64,000 nt of DNA from Streptomyces sp. YIM 130001 (GCF_003574445.1 NZ_KZ984551.1:1-64000); one strand, 5' to 3'. Positions 8,860 through 19,205 are shown, counted from the first letter of the stretch. The notes: generated from the sequence alone by a model not told the origin. Made by a program: numbers and translations.

Positions 8860-9666
8860 ATGACACGACTCACCGCAGCACTGCGCGCGTTCGCCGTCAC
8901 CGCGACCGCTCTCGCCACGGTCGCCGCACTGCCCACGCCGGCCACGGCACGGCCCGACCCGAAGGCCCCGGAGGAGTTCGTCGCCCTGCGCGACGTGGAT
9001 CCGACGGTGATCGAGGAGATCCGCTACCCCACGCGGCACAACTTCGTGGGCGATCGCATCGACGGGTACCGGCAGCGGATGTGCATCCTCACGCGGCCCA
9101 CGGCCGAGGCTCTGCATCGGGCGCAGCAACGGCTGTTGCGCAAGGGCTACTCGTTCAAGGTGTACGACTGCTACCGACCGCAGCGGGCGGTGGACCACTT
9201 CGTGCGCTGGGCGAAGAACGTGGACGACGAGCGCATGAAGGCGGAGTTTTATCCGCAGGTCGACAAATCGAGGTTGTTCGAGGACGGTTACATCGCCGAG
9301 AAGTCCGGTCACAGTCGCGGGTCGACGGTCGACCTGACGATCGTGAAGCTGCCCGCGAAGCCGACTCGACCGTATCTGCCCGGTGAGCCGCTCGTGCCGT
9401 GCTATGCGCCCCAGGACGAGCGATTCCCCGACAACTCCCTGGACATGGGCACGGGTTACGACTGCTTCGACACCCGCTCGCACACCGATGACTCGCGCGT
9501 GACGCCGCAGCAGCGGGCGCATCGCGACTTGTTGCGCGACGTGTTGACCGATGTCGGCTTCGAGAACCTCCCGGAGGAGTGGTGGCACTTCACGCACGAG
9601 TCGGAGCTGTTCCCGGACACGTACTTCGACTTCCCGGTGTCACGGCGGTCGTTGACCGGCAGATGA
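8860..9666 (+). CDS. Secreted D-alanyl-D-alanine dipeptidase, VanX family (M15D)
   Basis: This 268-residue zinc dipeptidase is related to VanX and cleaves D-Ala-D-Ala. Residues 1-30 form a Sec signal peptide ending in ATA before RPDPK, so it acts outside the cell. Zinc and catalytic residues are visible: H151 and D158 in SGHSRGSTVDLT, and E240 and H243 in EEWWHFTH. The DCYRPQRAV motif is also typical. ATG at 8860 gives a clean signal peptide; no strong ribosome site is visible, and the frame stays open upstream. No VanH or VanA gene is nearby, so this is more likely a wall-turnover or nutrient enzyme than a glycopeptide resistance gene. A 12-bp hairpin follows the stop. Confidence 0.88.
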   Translation: MTRLTAALRAFAVTATALATVAALPTPATARPDPKAPEEFVALRDVDPTVIEEIRYPTRHNFVGDRIDGYRQRMCILTRPTAEALHRAQQRLLRKGYSFKVYDCYRPQRAVDHFVRWAKNVDDERMKAEFYPQVDKSRLFEDGYIAEKSGHSRGSTVDLTIVKLPAKPTRPYLPGEPLVPCYAPQDERFPDNSLDMGTGYDCFDTRSHTDDSRVTPQQRAHRDLLRDVLTDVGFENLPEEWWHFTHESELFPDTYFDFPVSRRSLTGR

Positions 9667-9725
9667 CGGCCTACCGACGCTCACGCCCGCAGGTGACATA
9701 CGACTGAAGCGGCCCCTGACGCGGC

Positions 9726-9763
9726 GACGGCCGGGACCACCACCCCCGCGAGTCCCGGCCGTC
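9726..9763 (+). terminator. Hairpin terminator after the dipeptidase gene
   Basis: Perfect 12-base arms GACGGCCGGGAC and GTCCCGGCCGTC enclose a 14-base loop about 60 bases after the stop. The rest of the 311-base gap to 9978 shows no gene. Confidence 0.75.
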
Positions 9764-9977
9764 CGCATCCGTAGGCAGACGCGCACAGGCCATCGCCGGT
9801 GCTCACCCTCGGCCGCCGCACGCAGAGCACCCCGGCCCTCTCGCGCACGGGACCCACGCATGGCACACTCCCGATGGGAACTGATGCACCGTCACATTTT
9901 TGGCAGAGGTGGACTGTCGACCAGCGACACCGTCCGGCCAGCTGCCGCGCCGGCGACCCCAGGAGAGGTGGGCAACC

Positions 9978-10421
9978 GTGCCGCGTACGCGAACACCCGT
10001 GGTGGAGGGCTGGTTCACCGGCGAGGGCGAGGAGTTCCGGCTGCTCGGCACGCGGTGCCAGGCCTGCCGGAACGTCCACTTCCCGCGGGAGGACGCGTAC
10101 TGCCGCAACCCGGCGTGCACAGGTGACGAGTTGGCCGTGGTCCCGCTGTCCCGGCACGGCCGTATCTGGTCGTTCACCGACGGACGCTATCGACCACCGG
10201 CCCCCTACCTGTCCGACCCGGAGATTCCCTGGGAGCCGTACACCCTCATCGCCGCGGAGCTGGAGGCCGAGCGCATGGTGGTGCTCGGCCAGGCGGCCCC
10301 GGGGGTCACGCCCGCCGAACTGGCGGTCGGGATGACCGTGCGTGTGGTGCCCGGGATCCTCGGCGGCGACGCCGAAACCCTCTGGACGACCTGGAACTTC
10401 GAGCCGGTGAGCGGCTCATGA
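9978..10421 (+). CDS. DUF35 zinc-ribbon/OB-fold protein
   Basis: This 147-residue protein has the DUF35 layout: a rubredoxin-like zinc ribbon (CQACRNVHFPREDAYC with a further Cys in PACTG) followed by an OB-fold (LIAAELEAERMVVLGQ). DUF35 proteins are obligate partners of thiolase-fold enzymes and can guide or bind CoA thioesters. GTG at 9978 follows AGGAGAGG; the frame is open from 9900 without a ribosome site. Its stop overlaps the start of the thiolase-like gene as ATGA, so the two are translationally coupled and probably form one complex. The substrate is unknown. Confidence 0.85.
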   Translation: MPRTRTPVVEGWFTGEGEEFRLLGTRCQACRNVHFPREDAYCRNPACTGDELAVVPLSRHGRIWSFTDGRYRPPAPYLSDPEIPWEPYTLIAAELEAERMVVLGQAAPGVTPAELAVGMTVRVVPGILGGDAETLWTTWNFEPVSGS

Positions 10422-11614
10422 ACCACGACGTGGCGGTGCTCGGTGTCGGCATGCACCCATGGGGCAAGTGGGGCCGGGGCTTCACCGAGTACGGGGTGGT
10501 GGCCGCCCGCGAGGCGCTGGCGGACGCGGGCCTCGACTGGCGGGAGGTCGGCTCGGTCGTGGGCGCGGAGACGGTGCGTGGCGGATACCCCGGATATGTC
10601 GCGGGATCGACATTCGCCAAAGCGCTCGGCTGGCAGGGCGCCAGAGTCACGACGGTGTACGCGGCATGCGCCTCGGGCGCCCAGGCCGTCAACACCGCGC
10701 GTACACAGATCCTCTCGGGACTCGCGGACGTGGTCCTCGTGGTCGGCGCCGACGCCGCCCCGAAGGGGTTCTTCCGCCCCGCGGGCGGCGACCGGCCCGA
10801 CGATCCCGACTGGTTGCGCTTCCGGGTGCTCGGGGCCACCAACCCCGCGTACTTCGGCCTCTACGCCCGCCGCCGGATGGCCCTGTACGGCGACACGCTC
10901 GACGACTTCGCGCAGGTCAAGGTGAAGAACGCGGCCTGCGGTGCGCTCAATCCGCTGGCCCGCTACCGCAAGCCGGTCACCGCCCAGGACGTCGCCGGGT
11001 CCCCCGTGGTGGCCGATCCGCTGCGGCTGCTCGACATCTGCGCCACGTCCGACGGCGCTGCTGCTCTGGTGCTTGCCGGCATGGACTTCGCCCGCGCGCA
11101 CTCCCGCACTGCCGAGCCGCCCGTACGCATCCGGGCCGTCTCCACGGTCACGCCGACCTTCCCGGGGACGGCTCTGGACATGCCGGACATCGCCACCGAC
11201 TCCGCGGCGATCGTGCCGCCGGGCCCGGTCGGATTCCGCGGCTCCATCGCGCGCGCGGCGTACGAGGAGGCCGGTATCGGCCCCGAGGACCTTTCGCTCG
11301 CCGAGGTCTACGACCTGTCCACCGCCCTGGAGTTGCAGTGGTACGAGGACATCGGTCTCTGCTCCGAGGGCGAAGGAGCGGCCCTGCTGCGCTCCGGCGC
11401 CACGGCCCTCGGAGGCCGGACACCGGTGAACGCCAGCGGCGGCCTGGCCTCCTTCGGCGAGGCGGTGCCGGCCCAGGCCATCGCCCAAGTCTGCGAACTC
11501 ACCCTTCAGTTGCGGGGTGAGGCCGGGGAGCGGCAGGTGCCCCACGCGCGCGTGGGCATCACCGCGAACCAGGGCCTCTTCGGCCACGGGTCCGCGGTGG
11601 TCGCCGTCCGGTGA
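10418..11614 (+). CDS. Thiolase-like / lipid-transfer (SCP-x type) protein
   Basis: This 398-residue thiolase-fold protein keeps the nucleophile-type Cys, C84 in YAACASGAQA. The position that is normally GHP in NPSGGLxxxGHP reads NASGGLASFGEAVPA, so the catalytic His is replaced by Glu. The C-terminal Cys-Gly motif is also missing and reads ITANQGLFGHG. It overlaps the DUF35 gene by ATGA. Ltp2-ChsH2 pairs of this kind act as aldolases in sterol side-chain breakdown, so this pair may be a retro-aldolase or acyl-transfer enzyme rather than a classical thiolase. No sterol genes are nearby. A hairpin follows the stop. Confidence 0.85.
   Translation: MNHDVAVLGVGMHPWGKWGRGFTEYGVVAAREALADAGLDWREVGSVVGAETVRGGYPGYVAGSTFAKALGWQGARVTTVYAACASGAQAVNTARTQILSGLADVVLVVGADAAPKGFFRPAGGDRPDDPDWLRFRVLGATNPAYFGLYARRRMALYGDTLDDFAQVKVKNAACGALNPLARYRKPVTAQDVAGSPVVADPLRLLDICATSDGAAALVLAGMDFARAHSRTAEPPVRIRAVSTVTPTFPGTALDMPDIATDSAAIVPPGPVGFRGSIARAAYEEAGIGPEDLSLAEVYDLSTALELQWYEDIGLCSEGEGAALLRSGATALGGRTPVNASGGLASFGEAVPAQAIAQVCELTLQLRGEAGERQVPHARVGITANQGLFGHGSAVVAVR
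11541..11556. repeat. Palindrome CCCACGCGCGCGTGGG, copy 4
   Basis: A perfect 16-base palindrome inside the thiolase-like gene; the core encodes His-Ala-Arg-Val, as in copy 2. Confidence 0.8.
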
Positions 11615-11651
11615 CGCGCCGGGAGTCGTCAGGTGCTGCTCCGGGAGTCCT

Positions 11652-11679
11652 CGGCCGCGGCGTCGGGGGTCCGCGGCCG
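11652..11679 (+). terminator. Hairpin after the thiolase-like gene
   Basis: Arms CGGCCGCGG and CCGCGGCCG enclose a 10-base loop about 38 bases after the stop. No T-run is present. Confidence 0.5.
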
Positions 11680-12020
11680 GCGCTCCGGAAGCCCGTCGAC
11701 GCCACGGGCCGTGCGCGGCAGCTCTGAAACAGGTCCGCTCCACCCTGAACAGCCGTTGTCGTCAGCAACCTTGACGCTCCATCACCACCGGTGAACACTT
11801 CCGGGTGTCAGTCGGCATCGCCGCCCTCGGGCACCATGCCGCCCACGGCCCCGACCTGCGCTGCGGGCCGCATTACAGGGCGATCCGGCTGCGACGGCAC
11901 GCTCGTCACCGACGCCGGGCGGGGCTCGGGAACCCCTGTCCTCGGTCGACGTGGGCACGCGAAACGCACCCGCACTCAGGACCGGGGGCCAGGCCCCCGG
12001 GCGAGGGCCTAGGAGCCGCC
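11680..12020 (+). other. Non-coding region upstream of glpF
   Basis: An open frame runs in phase with glpF from 11805, but it has no ribosome site and poor coding character. The region probably holds the glpFK promoter. A perfect 19-base inverted repeat sits at 11982-12000, directly before the glpF ribosome site. No IclR-type regulator gene (GylR) is adjacent. Confidence 0.5.
11982..12000 (+). promoter_or_regulatory. Inverted repeat in the glpF leader
   Basis: CCGGGGGCCAGGCCCCCGG has 9-base perfect arms around a single A and ends about 10 bases before the AGGAG site of glpF. It could be an operator, or in RNA a hairpin limiting access to the ribosome site. Confidence 0.45.
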
Positions 12021-12782
12021 ATGTACTCGAACGGGGACATCTTTGTCGGTGAGGTCATCGGCACCGCCATCCTGATTCTGTTCGGCGCCGGTGTGTGCGC
12101 CGCGGTGAATCTCAACAAGTCCAAAGCCAACAACGCCGGTTGGGTCGTCGTGTCGTTCGGCTGGGGCCTCGGTGTGATGGCCGGGGCGTACACCGCCAAC
12201 CCGCTGTCCGGCGGGCACCTCAACCCCGCCGTGACGCTGGGCCTCGCGGTCGCCGACGTCACCGAGTGGGCCGACGTACCGGTCTATGTCGGCGCGCAGA
12301 TGATCGGCGCGATCGTCGGTGCACTGCTCGCCTGGGCCCTGTACTACGCCCAGTTCCAGGTGGCCAACAAGGACCCGGAGACGGCCGTACCGACACTGGG
12401 TGTGTTCGCGACCGCGCCGGAGGTCCGCCATCCCGCAGCCAATCTCGTCACCGAGATCATCGCCACCGCCGCGCTGGTGACGCCGCTGCTGTTCTTCAGC
12501 AAGAACACCGGTATCGCGGTCGGCGAGTTCGAGAACGGCATCTACGGATCGGGCATCAACGTGCTGCTGGTCGGCCTCCTCGTGGTCGGCATCGGCCTCT
12601 CGCTCGGCGGCCCGACGGGGTACGCGATCAACCCGGCCCGTGACCTCGGCCCACGGCTGGTCCACACCGCGCTGCCGATTCCCAACAAGGGGACGAACGA
12701 CTGGGGTTACGCCTGGGTACCGGTGGCCGGACCGCTGATCGGCGGTGTCCTCGGCGCGCTCGTCTTCAACGCAGCCTTCTGA
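12021..12782 (+). CDS. glpF: Glycerol uptake facilitator (aquaglyceroporin)
   Basis: This 253-residue MIP-family channel passes glycerol across the cytoplasmic membrane. Both pore NPA motifs are intact: [12 protein letters not shown] in the first half and [13 protein letters not shown] in the second. Six membrane segments can be seen, starting with [22 protein letters not shown] at 12021 follows TAGGAGCC. The glycerol kinase gene starts 28 bases downstream, so they form a glpFK operon. The aspartate after the second NPA (NPARD) is typical of glycerol-conducting members. This type of operon is often induced by glycerol in Streptomyces. Confidence 0.94.
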   Translation: MYSNGDIFVGEVIGTAILILFGAGVCAAVNLNKSKANNAGWVVVSFGWGLGVMAGAYTANPLSGGHLNPAVTLGLAVADVTEWADVPVYVGAQMIGAIVGALLAWALYYAQFQVANKDPETAVPTLGVFATAPEVRHPAANLVTEIIATAALVTPLLFFSKNTGIAVGEFENGIYGSGINVLLVGLLVVGIGLSLGGPTGYAINPARDLGPRLVHTALPIPNKGTNDWGYAWVPVAGPLIGGVLGALVFNAAF

Positions 12783-12810
12783 ACAGCAGCCTTCCGAACT
12801 AGGGGTAGCC

Positions 12811-14334
12811 ATGCCGGACAACGCCGACAGGTTCGTCGCCGCCATCGACCAGGGCACCACCTCGAGCCGCTGCATCATCTTCAACCACAGCGGTGAGATC
12901 GTCGCCGTAGACCAGCGCGAGCACCGCCAGATCTTCCCCAAGCCGGGCTGGGTGGAACACGACGCCACCGAGATCTGGTCCAAGGTCCAGGCGGTGGTCG
13001 CCGGTTCGCTCGCCAAGGCCGGCCTGAGGGCGGACCAGTTGAGCGCTCTCGGCATCACCAACCAGCGTGAGACGACGGTGCTCTGGGAGCGTGCCACCGG
13101 CCGGCCGGTCCACAACGCCATCGTGTGGCAGGACACCCGCACCTCCGCCCTCTGCCACGAACTCGGCGGCGCCGACGGCCAGGACCGCTTCCGGGACGTC
13201 ACCGGCCTTCCGCTCGCCAGTTACTTCTCCGGACCGAAGGCGGCCTGGCTGCTCGACAACGTGCCGGGGCTGCGCGGTCGCGCGGAACGGGGCGAGATCG
13301 CCTTCGGCACGATCGACTCGTGGCTGATCTGGAATCTGACCGGCGGCACGGACGGCGGCGTGCACGTCACGGACGTCACCAATGCCGGGCGCACCATGCT
13401 GATGGATCTGGAGACCCTTCAGTGGGACGCGTCGATCCTGTCCGCGATGAACGTCCCGGAGTCGATGCTGCCGGAGATCAGGTCCTCCGCCGAGGTGTAC
13501 GGCACGGCTGTCGGGCAGCTGTCCGGGGTCCCCGTCGCCTCGGCGCTCGGCGACCAGCAGGCCGCCGTGTTCGGGCAGGCCTGTTACGACACGGGTACGG
13601 CGAAGAACACGTACGGCACCGGAAGCTTCCTGCTGCTCAACACCGGGAACCGGCCGGTCCCTTCGAAGAGCGGGCTACTGACGACGATGGGCTACCGGAT
13701 CGGCGGCGAGGCGCCGGTCTACTGCCTGGAGGGGTCGATCGCCATCACCGGCGCCCTGGTGCAGTGGTTCCGCGACCAGCTCGGCATCATCAGCAGCGCG
13801 GACGAGATCGAGACGCTGGCGGCCAGCGTCGAGGACAACGGCGGCGCATACATCGTCCCCGCGTTCTCAGGGCTCTTCGCTCCGTACTGGCGCTCCGACG
13901 CGCGAGGTGTGGTCACCGGTCTGACGCGGTACGTCACCAAGGCCCACCTCGCCCGTGCGGTGCTCGAGGCGACCAGTTGGCAGACCCGTGAGGTCGTCGA
14001 CGCGATGTACCAGGACTCGGGCGTGCAGATCACCACACTCAAGGTCGACGGCGGGATGACCAGGAACAACCTCCTGATGCAGCATCAGGCGGACGTGCTC
14101 GGCGTCCCGGTCGTCAGGCCGCGGGTGTCCGAGACGACCTGTCTGGGAGCCGCCTACGCGGCAGGGCTCGCTACCGGCGTGTGGAACGACCTGGACGAGC
14201 TGAAGGCGCACTGGCAGCGGGACGCCGAGTGGTCACCGCACATGGGCGCCGAGGAACGCGAAGGCGAGTACGACAACTGGCGCAAGGCGGTGGAACGCAG
14301 CTTCGGCTGGCACGCCGACGGCGACGCCTCCTGA
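12811..14334 (+). CDS. glpK: Glycerol kinase
   Basis: This 507-residue FGGY-family kinase phosphorylates glycerol to glycerol-3-phosphate with ATP. The N-terminal phosphate-binding loop is [11 protein letters not shown], and KNTYGTGSF and DGGMTRNN lie in the C-terminal half. Length and motifs match the canonical enzyme. ATG at 12811 follows AGGGGTAG, and the gene is 28 bases after glpF. A 13-bp hairpin lies beyond the stop. No glycerol-3-phosphate dehydrogenase gene is adjacent in this window, unlike in a full gylCABX cluster. Confidence 0.96.
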   Translation: MPDNADRFVAAIDQGTTSSRCIIFNHSGEIVAVDQREHRQIFPKPGWVEHDATEIWSKVQAVVAGSLAKAGLRADQLSALGITNQRETTVLWERATGRPVHNAIVWQDTRTSALCHELGGADGQDRFRDVTGLPLASYFSGPKAAWLLDNVPGLRGRAERGEIAFGTIDSWLIWNLTGGTDGGVHVTDVTNAGRTMLMDLETLQWDASILSAMNVPESMLPEIRSSAEVYGTAVGQLSGVPVASALGDQQAAVFGQACYDTGTAKNTYGTGSFLLLNTGNRPVPSKSGLLTTMGYRIGGEAPVYCLEGSIAITGALVQWFRDQLGIISSADEIETLAASVEDNGGAYIVPAFSGLFAPYWRSDARGVVTGLTRYVTKAHLARAVLEATSWQTREVVDAMYQDSGVQITTLKVDGGMTRNNLLMQHQADVLGVPVVRPRVSETTCLGAAYAAGLATGVWNDLDELKAHWQRDAEWSPHMGAEEREGEYDNWRKAVERSFGWHADGDAS

Positions 14335-14359
14335 TCCTTCGTTCTGCGCCCCACGGACA

Positions 14360-14395
14360 ACGGCTCGTACCCCGGTCGGCGAGGGTACGGGCCGT
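14360..14395 (+). terminator. Hairpin terminator after glpK
   Basis: Thirteen-base arms ACGGCTCGTACCC and GGGTACGGGCCGT pair throughout with one G-U, around a 10-base loop, between convergent glpK and the conservon GTPase gene. Confidence 0.75.
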
Positions 14396-14427
14396 TCGGC
14401 GTCGCCCGGCCGGTGGTGGACGCCGAA

Positions 14428-15033
14428 TCAGGTGGTCGCGGGCTCCCGTTGGGCGGCGACGCGCGTCATCGCATGCTCCACCACGGTGATCAGGACCTCC
14501 TTGACGGACTCCCGGTCCCGGGCGTCGCACAGCACCACCGGTACGCCGTCGTCGAGGTCGAGCGCCCCGCGTACCGAGTCCGCCGGATAACGCGCGGCAT
14601 CGTCGAAGCAGTTCACGCCGACGGCGAAGGGAATGCCGCGCCGCTCGAAGTAGTCGACGGCGGCGAAGCAGTCCTCGAGACGGCGGGTGTCCGCGAGCAC
14701 CACACCGCCGAGTGCGCCCGTCGCCAACTCGTCCCACAGGAACCAGAACCGGTCCTGCCCGGGCGTACCGAACAGGTAGAGAACCAGGTCCTCGCGGAGC
14801 GTGATCCGGCCGAAGTCCATGGCGACCGTCGTCGTGTTCTTGGCCTCGACGCCGCCGATGTCGTCGACCGGGCGCCCGGCCTCGCTCAGGGTCTCCTCGG
14901 TACGCAGCGGCTTGATCTCGCTGACCGCGCCCACCAGGGTCGTCTTGCCCACGCCGAAGCCACCGGCCACGAGCATCTTGAGGGTGACCGGCTCGACGGG
15001 GGGCTTACGGCGTCCAGAGCGCCCGATCACCAT
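14428..15033 (-). CDS. cvnD: Conservon small GTPase (CvnD)
   Basis: This 201-residue Ras-like GTPase belongs to the CvnD/MglA-related group encoded in Streptomyces conservons. The P-loop is GGFGVGKTTL. The DxxG position reads LFGTPGQDRF, as is usual in this group, and VGVNCFDDAARYP stands at the specificity region. In studied conservons the GTPase works with the sensor-like CvnA, the roadblock CvnB and the DUF742 CvnC at the membrane. ATG at 15033 follows GGAG. A GTG at 15054 is in frame, but AGGAG is too close to it. The other conservon genes lie upstream on the same strand, separated from this gene by a 3.6-kb oxoprolinase gene. The 102-base gap before it holds a TTCCGCGGAA palindrome and a possible TAGAGT -10. 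Confidence 0.88.
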   Translation of the reverse strand: MVIGRSGRRKPPVEPVTLKMLVAGGFGVGKTTLVGAVSEIKPLRTEETLSEAGRPVDDIGGVEAKNTTTVAMDFGRITLREDLVLYLFGTPGQDRFWFLWDELATGALGGVVLADTRRLEDCFAAVDYFERRGIPFAVGVNCFDDAARYPADSVRGALDLDDGVPVVLCDARDRESVKEVLITVVEHAMTRVAAQREPATT

Positions 15034-15135
15034 TGGTCTCCACTCCTGGGTCACTGCTCCTGGCTCACTTCGGTCGAACTGCCTTGTGCGGTAAGGAAGT
15101 TCCGCGGAAGACTCTAGCGGCGCGGAGCCGACCGT

Positions 15136-18100
15136 TCACCCGCGGTGGGCGATAGGCCCGGAATCGTTCCGTCCGGCATCCGCGGCAGGCGGGCCGTAGC
15201 CTCCGCCACCCGGGGTTTCGACGACCAGGACGTCACCGGCCGCCAGTTCGGCCGAGTCGCTGCCCTCGAGCTCCTCGACGGTGCCGTCCGCACGCTCGAT
15301 CCGGTTCGAGCCGAGCGCGCCGGGCTCGCCGCCGGCCATGCCGTACGGGGGTACGCGGCGGTGTCCGGACAGTGTGGAGACGGACACCGGTTCCAGGAAG
15401 CGCAGTCTGCGTACCGCCCCGTCCCCGCCGGGCCAGCGGCCGCGGCCGCCGCTGCCGGGCCGTACGGAGAAGTCCTCGAGGAGCACCGGGAGCCGCCACT
15501 CGAGGACTTCGGGGTCGGTGAGGCGGGAGTTGGTCATGTGCGGCTGCACCACCGGTGCGCCGGGGAAGCCGTCGCCCGCGCCCGAGCCGGAGGCCAGAGT
15601 CTCGTAGTACTGGAGGCGGTCGTTGCCGAAGGTGACGTTGTTCATCGTGCCGGAGCCTTCTGCCTGCACGCCCAGTGCGGCGTAGAGGGCGCCGGTGATG
15701 GCCTGCGAGGTCTCCACATTGCCCGCGACCACGGCGGCGGGCGGTTCGGGCGACAGCATGGAGCCGGGCGGGACGATGATGCGCAGGGGACGCAGGCAGC
15801 CGTCGTTGAGCGGGATGTCGTCGCCGACGAGGGTGCGGAAGACGTACAGGACGGCCGCGTTGACGACGGCGTAGGGGGCGTTGAAGTTGCCGGGCAGCTG
15901 GGCGGAGGTGCCGGTGAAGTCGACGGTGGCGGTGCGCTCGGCGCGGTCGACGGTGACGGCGACCGAGATGGTCGCGCCGAGGTCTGTCTCGTAGGCGCAG
16001 CTTCCGTCACCGAGGGTGTCGATGACCCGGCGGACGGCGTCCTCCGCGTTGTCCTGCACGTGCCGCATGTAGGCCTGGACGACGTCGAGGCCGAAGTGCC
16101 GGATCATGGCGCCGACTTCCTCCACGCCCTTGGCGTTGGCGGCGATCTGGGCGCGCAGGTCGGCGAGGTTGGTGGCAGGGCTGCGTGAGGGGTACGGACC
16201 GGAGGTGAGCAGGCGTTCGGTCTCCGCCTCGCGGAATCTGCCGTCCTGGGTGAGCAGCCAGTTGTCGAAGAGGATGCCCTCCTCCTCGATGCGGCGGCTG
16301 CCGGCGGGCATCGAGCCGGGGGCCATGCCGCCGATCTCGGCGTGGTGGCCGCGGGAGGCGACGTGGAAGAGGATCTCGTCGCCGTCGAAGACGGGCGTGA
16401 TCACCGTGACGTCGGGCAGGTGGGTTCCGCCGTGGTACGGGTCGTTGACCGCGTAGGCGTCGCCCGGCCGCATCCGGCCCCGGCGTCGGCGGATGACCTC
16501 CTGGACGCTGGTTCCCATCGAGCCGAGGTGGACGGGGATGTGCGGGGCGTTCGCGACGAGGTTCCCGTCCGGGTCGAAGAGCGCGCAGGAGAAGTCCAGG
16601 CGTTCCTTGATGTTGACCGACTGCGCGGTGGATTCCAGGCGCGCGCCCATCTGTTCGGCGATGGACATGAAGAGGTTGTTGAAGACCTCGAGGAGTACGG
16701 GGTCGGCGGCGGTGTCCGCGGTGAGTTCCTCGGCGGGTGCGGTGCGCCGCATCACGAGGTGGCCCTCGTCGTCGACAGCGGCCTGCCATCCGTCGTCCAC
16801 GACGGTGGTGGCGTTGGCCTCGGTGACGATCGCGGGGCCGGTGACCGACTCCCCCGGCACCAGGTCGGTGCGGCGGTGCAGGGGCACCTCACGGCGCCGG
16901 CCGCCGGTGTGCAGGATGACGGTCTCGGGGGCGTCTCCACGCGCGCGTGGAGCACGTTCTCCGGAAGGCTCTTCGGGTGCGGTGAGGTCGGGCGGCTCCG
17001 TGACGCCGGTGGCCTCGACCGTCAGCGCCTCGACCACCAGCGGCCGGTCGAGGACGAAGGAGTACGTGGCCCGGTGCGCTTCCTCGAAGTCCCGGCGCAT
17101 CGTGCCGGATTGGGTGAGGTCGACGGTGAGGGCGGTGTCCGTGCCGTCGTAGCGCAGCAGGGCGCGGCGGACGGTGCGGATGCGGTCCTCGGGGACGGCT
17201 TCGTCGAGCAGTTCCTGGCGGGCAGCGGATTCCAGTGCGTCGGCGGTGGTCTCGATATCCGGCATCGAGGCCTCTTCGAGCGGTGCCTCCACGGACTGTT
17301 CGCGCATCGCCGTGGTGTCGGCGAGGCCGATCCCGAGCGCGGACAGCACCCCTGCCATGGGCGGCACGAGGACCGTGCGGATGCCCAGCGAGTCGGCGAC
17401 CGCGCAGGCGTGCTGGCCCCCGGCGCCACCGAAGGTCGTGAGGGCGTAGCGCGTGACGTCGTGGCCCTTCTGCACGGAGATCCGCTTCACGGCGCCGGCG
17501 ATGTTGGCCACGGCGATCCGCAGATATCCCTCGGCCACCTGCTCGGGCGTGCGGTCGTCGCCGGTCTGCCGTGCGATGTCGGCGGCGAGCCGGGTGAAAC
17601 GGTCACGGACGAGACCCGCGTCGAGCGGCTGGTCGCCGTCGGGGCCGAACACCCGTGGGAAATGCGCGGGTTGGATGCGTCCCAGCATCACGTTGGCGTC
17701 GGTGACCGTGAGGGGTCCGCCGGCCCGGTAGCACGCGGGTCCCGGGGTGGCGCCCGCGGAATCCGGGCCCACGCGGTACCGGCTGCCGTCGAAGTGCAGT
17801 ACCGATCCGCCGCCTGCGGCCACCGTGTGGATGTCGAGCATGGGCGAACGCAGCCGTACTCCGGCGATCTGCGTCGTGTACACGCGCTCGTAGTCGCCGG
17901 CGTGGTGCGAGACGTCGGTCGAAGTGCCGCCCATGTCGAAGCCGATGACCCGGTCGAAGCCCGCGCGCTGCGACATCCGGACCATGCCGACGATGCCGCC
18001 GGCGGGACCGGACAGGATCGCGTCCTTGCCGCGGAAACGGCCGGCGTCGGTGAGCCCGCCGTTGGACTGCATGAACATCAGGCGTACCGCGCCGAGGCTG

Positions 18101-18780
18101 GCCGCCACCCGGTCGACGTAGGCGCGCAGCACCGGCGAGAGGTAGGCGTCGACGACGGCCGTGTCACCGCGCGGGACCAGCTTCATCAGCGGGCTGACCT
18201 CGCTGGACAGGGAGATCTGGGGGAATCCGGTATCGGCGGCGAGACGGCCGACGGCCTGCTCGTGCCCGGGGTACAGGTGGCTGTGCATGCACACCACCGC
18301 GACGGCGCGGATCCCGTCCCGGTGGGCCGCACGGAGTTCCGTGGCGAGCAGGTCGAGGTCGGGCGGGGTCAGGACGGTGCCGTCGGCGGTGATCCGCTCG
18401 TCGACCTCGATGACACGCTCGTGGAGGAGCTCCGGCAGGACGATCTCGCGGGCGAAGATCTCGGGCCGGTTCTGGTACGCGATGCGCAGCGCGTCCCGGA
18501 AACCGCGGGTGACGACGAGGGCGGTGCGTGCGCCCTTGCGCTCCAGGAGGGCGTTGGTGGCCACCGTGGTGCCCATCCGGACGACATCGACGGGAGCGGA
18601 GGCGAGATCGTCGTCGGGGGCCGCGCCGAGCAGTTCACGGATGGCCTCGACGGCCGGGTCTGCGTGGGGTTCGGGTCGCTCGGACAGGAGCTTGTGGGTG
18701 ACCAGGGTGCCGTCGGGCCGTCGGGCCACGACGTCGGTGAACGTACCGCCGCGGTCGATCCAGAACTGCCAGCCTGTCAC
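15136..18780 (-). CDS. Fused hydantoinase/5-oxoprolinase (HyuA-HyuB type)
   Basis: This 1,214-residue protein fuses an N-terminal HyuA-like ATPase half and a C-terminal HyuB half, like eukaryotic 5-oxoprolinase. The HyuA half begins with [19 protein letters not shown] and has [14 protein letters not shown]. The HyuB half begins around residue 650 with [19 protein letters not shown] and has the [19 protein letters not shown] segment. The likely reaction is ATP-dependent opening of 5-oxoproline to glutamate or of a hydantoin; sequence alone does not decide. GTG at 18780 follows CGGGAG and lies 29 bases after the end of cvnC; the frame continues upstream without a better site. It stands between cvnC and cvnD, which is unusual. 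Confidence 0.88.
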   Translation of the reverse strand: MTGWQFWIDRGGTFTDVVARRPDGTLVTHKLLSERPEPHADPAVEAIRELLGAAPDDDLASAPVDVVRMGTTVATNALLERKGARTALVVTRGFRDALRIAYQNRPEIFAREIVLPELLHERVIEVDERITADGTVLTPPDLDLLATELRAAHRDGIRAVAVVCMHSHLYPGHEQAVGRLAADTGFPQISLSSEVSPLMKLVPRGDTAVVDAYLSPVLRAYVDRVAASLGAVRLMFMQSNGGLTDAGRFRGKDAILSGPAGGIVGMVRMSQRAGFDRVIGFDMGGTSTDVSHHAGDYERVYTTQIAGVRLRSPMLDIHTVAAGGGSVLHFDGSRYRVGPDSAGATPGPACYRAGGPLTVTDANVMLGRIQPAHFPRVFGPDGDQPLDAGLVRDRFTRLAADIARQTGDDRTPEQVAEGYLRIAVANIAGAVKRISVQKGHDVTRYALTTFGGAGGQHACAVADSLGIRTVLVPPMAGVLSALGIGLADTTAMREQSVEAPLEEASMPDIETTADALESAARQELLDEAVPEDRIRTVRRALLRYDGTDTALTVDLTQSGTMRRDFEEAHRATYSFVLDRPLVVEALTVEATGVTEPPDLTAPEEPSGERAPRARGDAPETVILHTGGRRREVPLHRRTDLVPGESVTGPAIVTEANATTVVDDGWQAAVDDEGHLVMRRTAPAEELTADTAADPVLLEVFNNLFMSIAEQMGARLESTAQSVNIKERLDFSCALFDPDGNLVANAPHIPVHLGSMGTSVQEVIRRRRGRMRPGDAYAVNDPYHGGTHLPDVTVITPVFDGDEILFHVASRGHHAEIGGMAPGSMPAGSRRIEEEGILFDNWLLTQDGRFREAETERLLTSGPYPSRSPATNLADLRAQIAANAKGVEEVGAMIRHFGLDVVQAYMRHVQDNAEDAVRRVIDTLGDGSCAYETDLGATISVAVTVDRAERTATVDFTGTSAQLPGNFNAPYAVVNAAVLYVFRTLVGDDIPLNDGCLRPLRIIVPPGSMLSPEPPAAVVAGNVETSQAITGALYAALGVQAEGSGTMNNVTFGNDRLQYYETLASGSGAGDGFPGAPVVQPHMTNSRLTDPEVLEWRLPVLLEDFSVRPGSGGRGRWPGGDGAVRRLRFLEPVSVSTLSGHRRVPPYGMAGGEPGALGSNRIERADGTVEELEGSDSAELAAGDVLVVETPGGGGYGPPAADAGRNDSGPIAHRG
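16935..16952. repeat. Palindrome CTCCACGCGCGCGTGGAG, copy 5
   Basis: A perfect 18-base palindrome within the oxoprolinase gene, at the linker between the two halves. It has the longest symmetry of the five copies. Confidence 0.8.
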
Positions 18781-18809
18781 TGCGCTCTCCCGCTCGGTGT
18801 GCACGCCGT

Positions 18810-19205
18810 TCAGAGCGCGCGCAGTCCGCTGATCACATCCCGCAGAATACTCTCGTCGGGCAGTTGCGCAGGGGGGACGGGACGCGAGACGTGCACCAGG
18901 TCGTCATCCACGAGGTCGCCGACGAGGACCCTCACGACCCCGATCGGCAGGTCGAGCTCGGAGGCGAGCTCTGCCACGGACAGCGGCGCGTCCTGGCAGA
19001 GCTCGACTATCGACACGTGCTCGGGCGCCAGCGTCCGGTCGGCGCCCGCGTCCTCGGTGCCCTCCTCGGACATGACCAGGGCGATCAGGTCGAGGCGGTG
19101 CTGGGACGCGCTGCTGGTGCGCCCGCGCGTCATCGCGTACGGACGCACCACCGGCCCGGCGTCGTCGTCGAACCAGTGGGGCGTCCCGTTACCGTCGCGG
19201 CTCAT
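18810..19205 (-). CDS. cvnC: Conservon DUF742 protein (CvnC)
   Basis: This 131-residue DUF742 protein has a winged-helix-like core ([31 protein letters not shown]) preceded by a variable region with [10 protein letters not shown], typical for CvnC. It has no signal or membrane segment. ATG at 19205 lies 9 bases after the roadblock gene. CvnC proteins take part in the conservon complex; their biochemical role is not settled. The oxoprolinase gene follows at once on the same strand. Confidence 0.88.
   Translation of the reverse strand: MSRDGNGTPHWFDDDAGPVVRPYAMTRGRTSSASQHRLDLIALVMSEEGTEDAGADRTLAPEHVSIVELCQDAPLSVAELASELDLPIGVVRVLVGDLVDDDLVHVSRPVPPAQLPDESILRDVISGLRAL

Noticed and set aside
8860..9666. 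Glycopeptide resistance (VanX)
   Set aside because: There is no vanH or vanA, and a secreted dipeptidase suggests wall or nutrient turnover.
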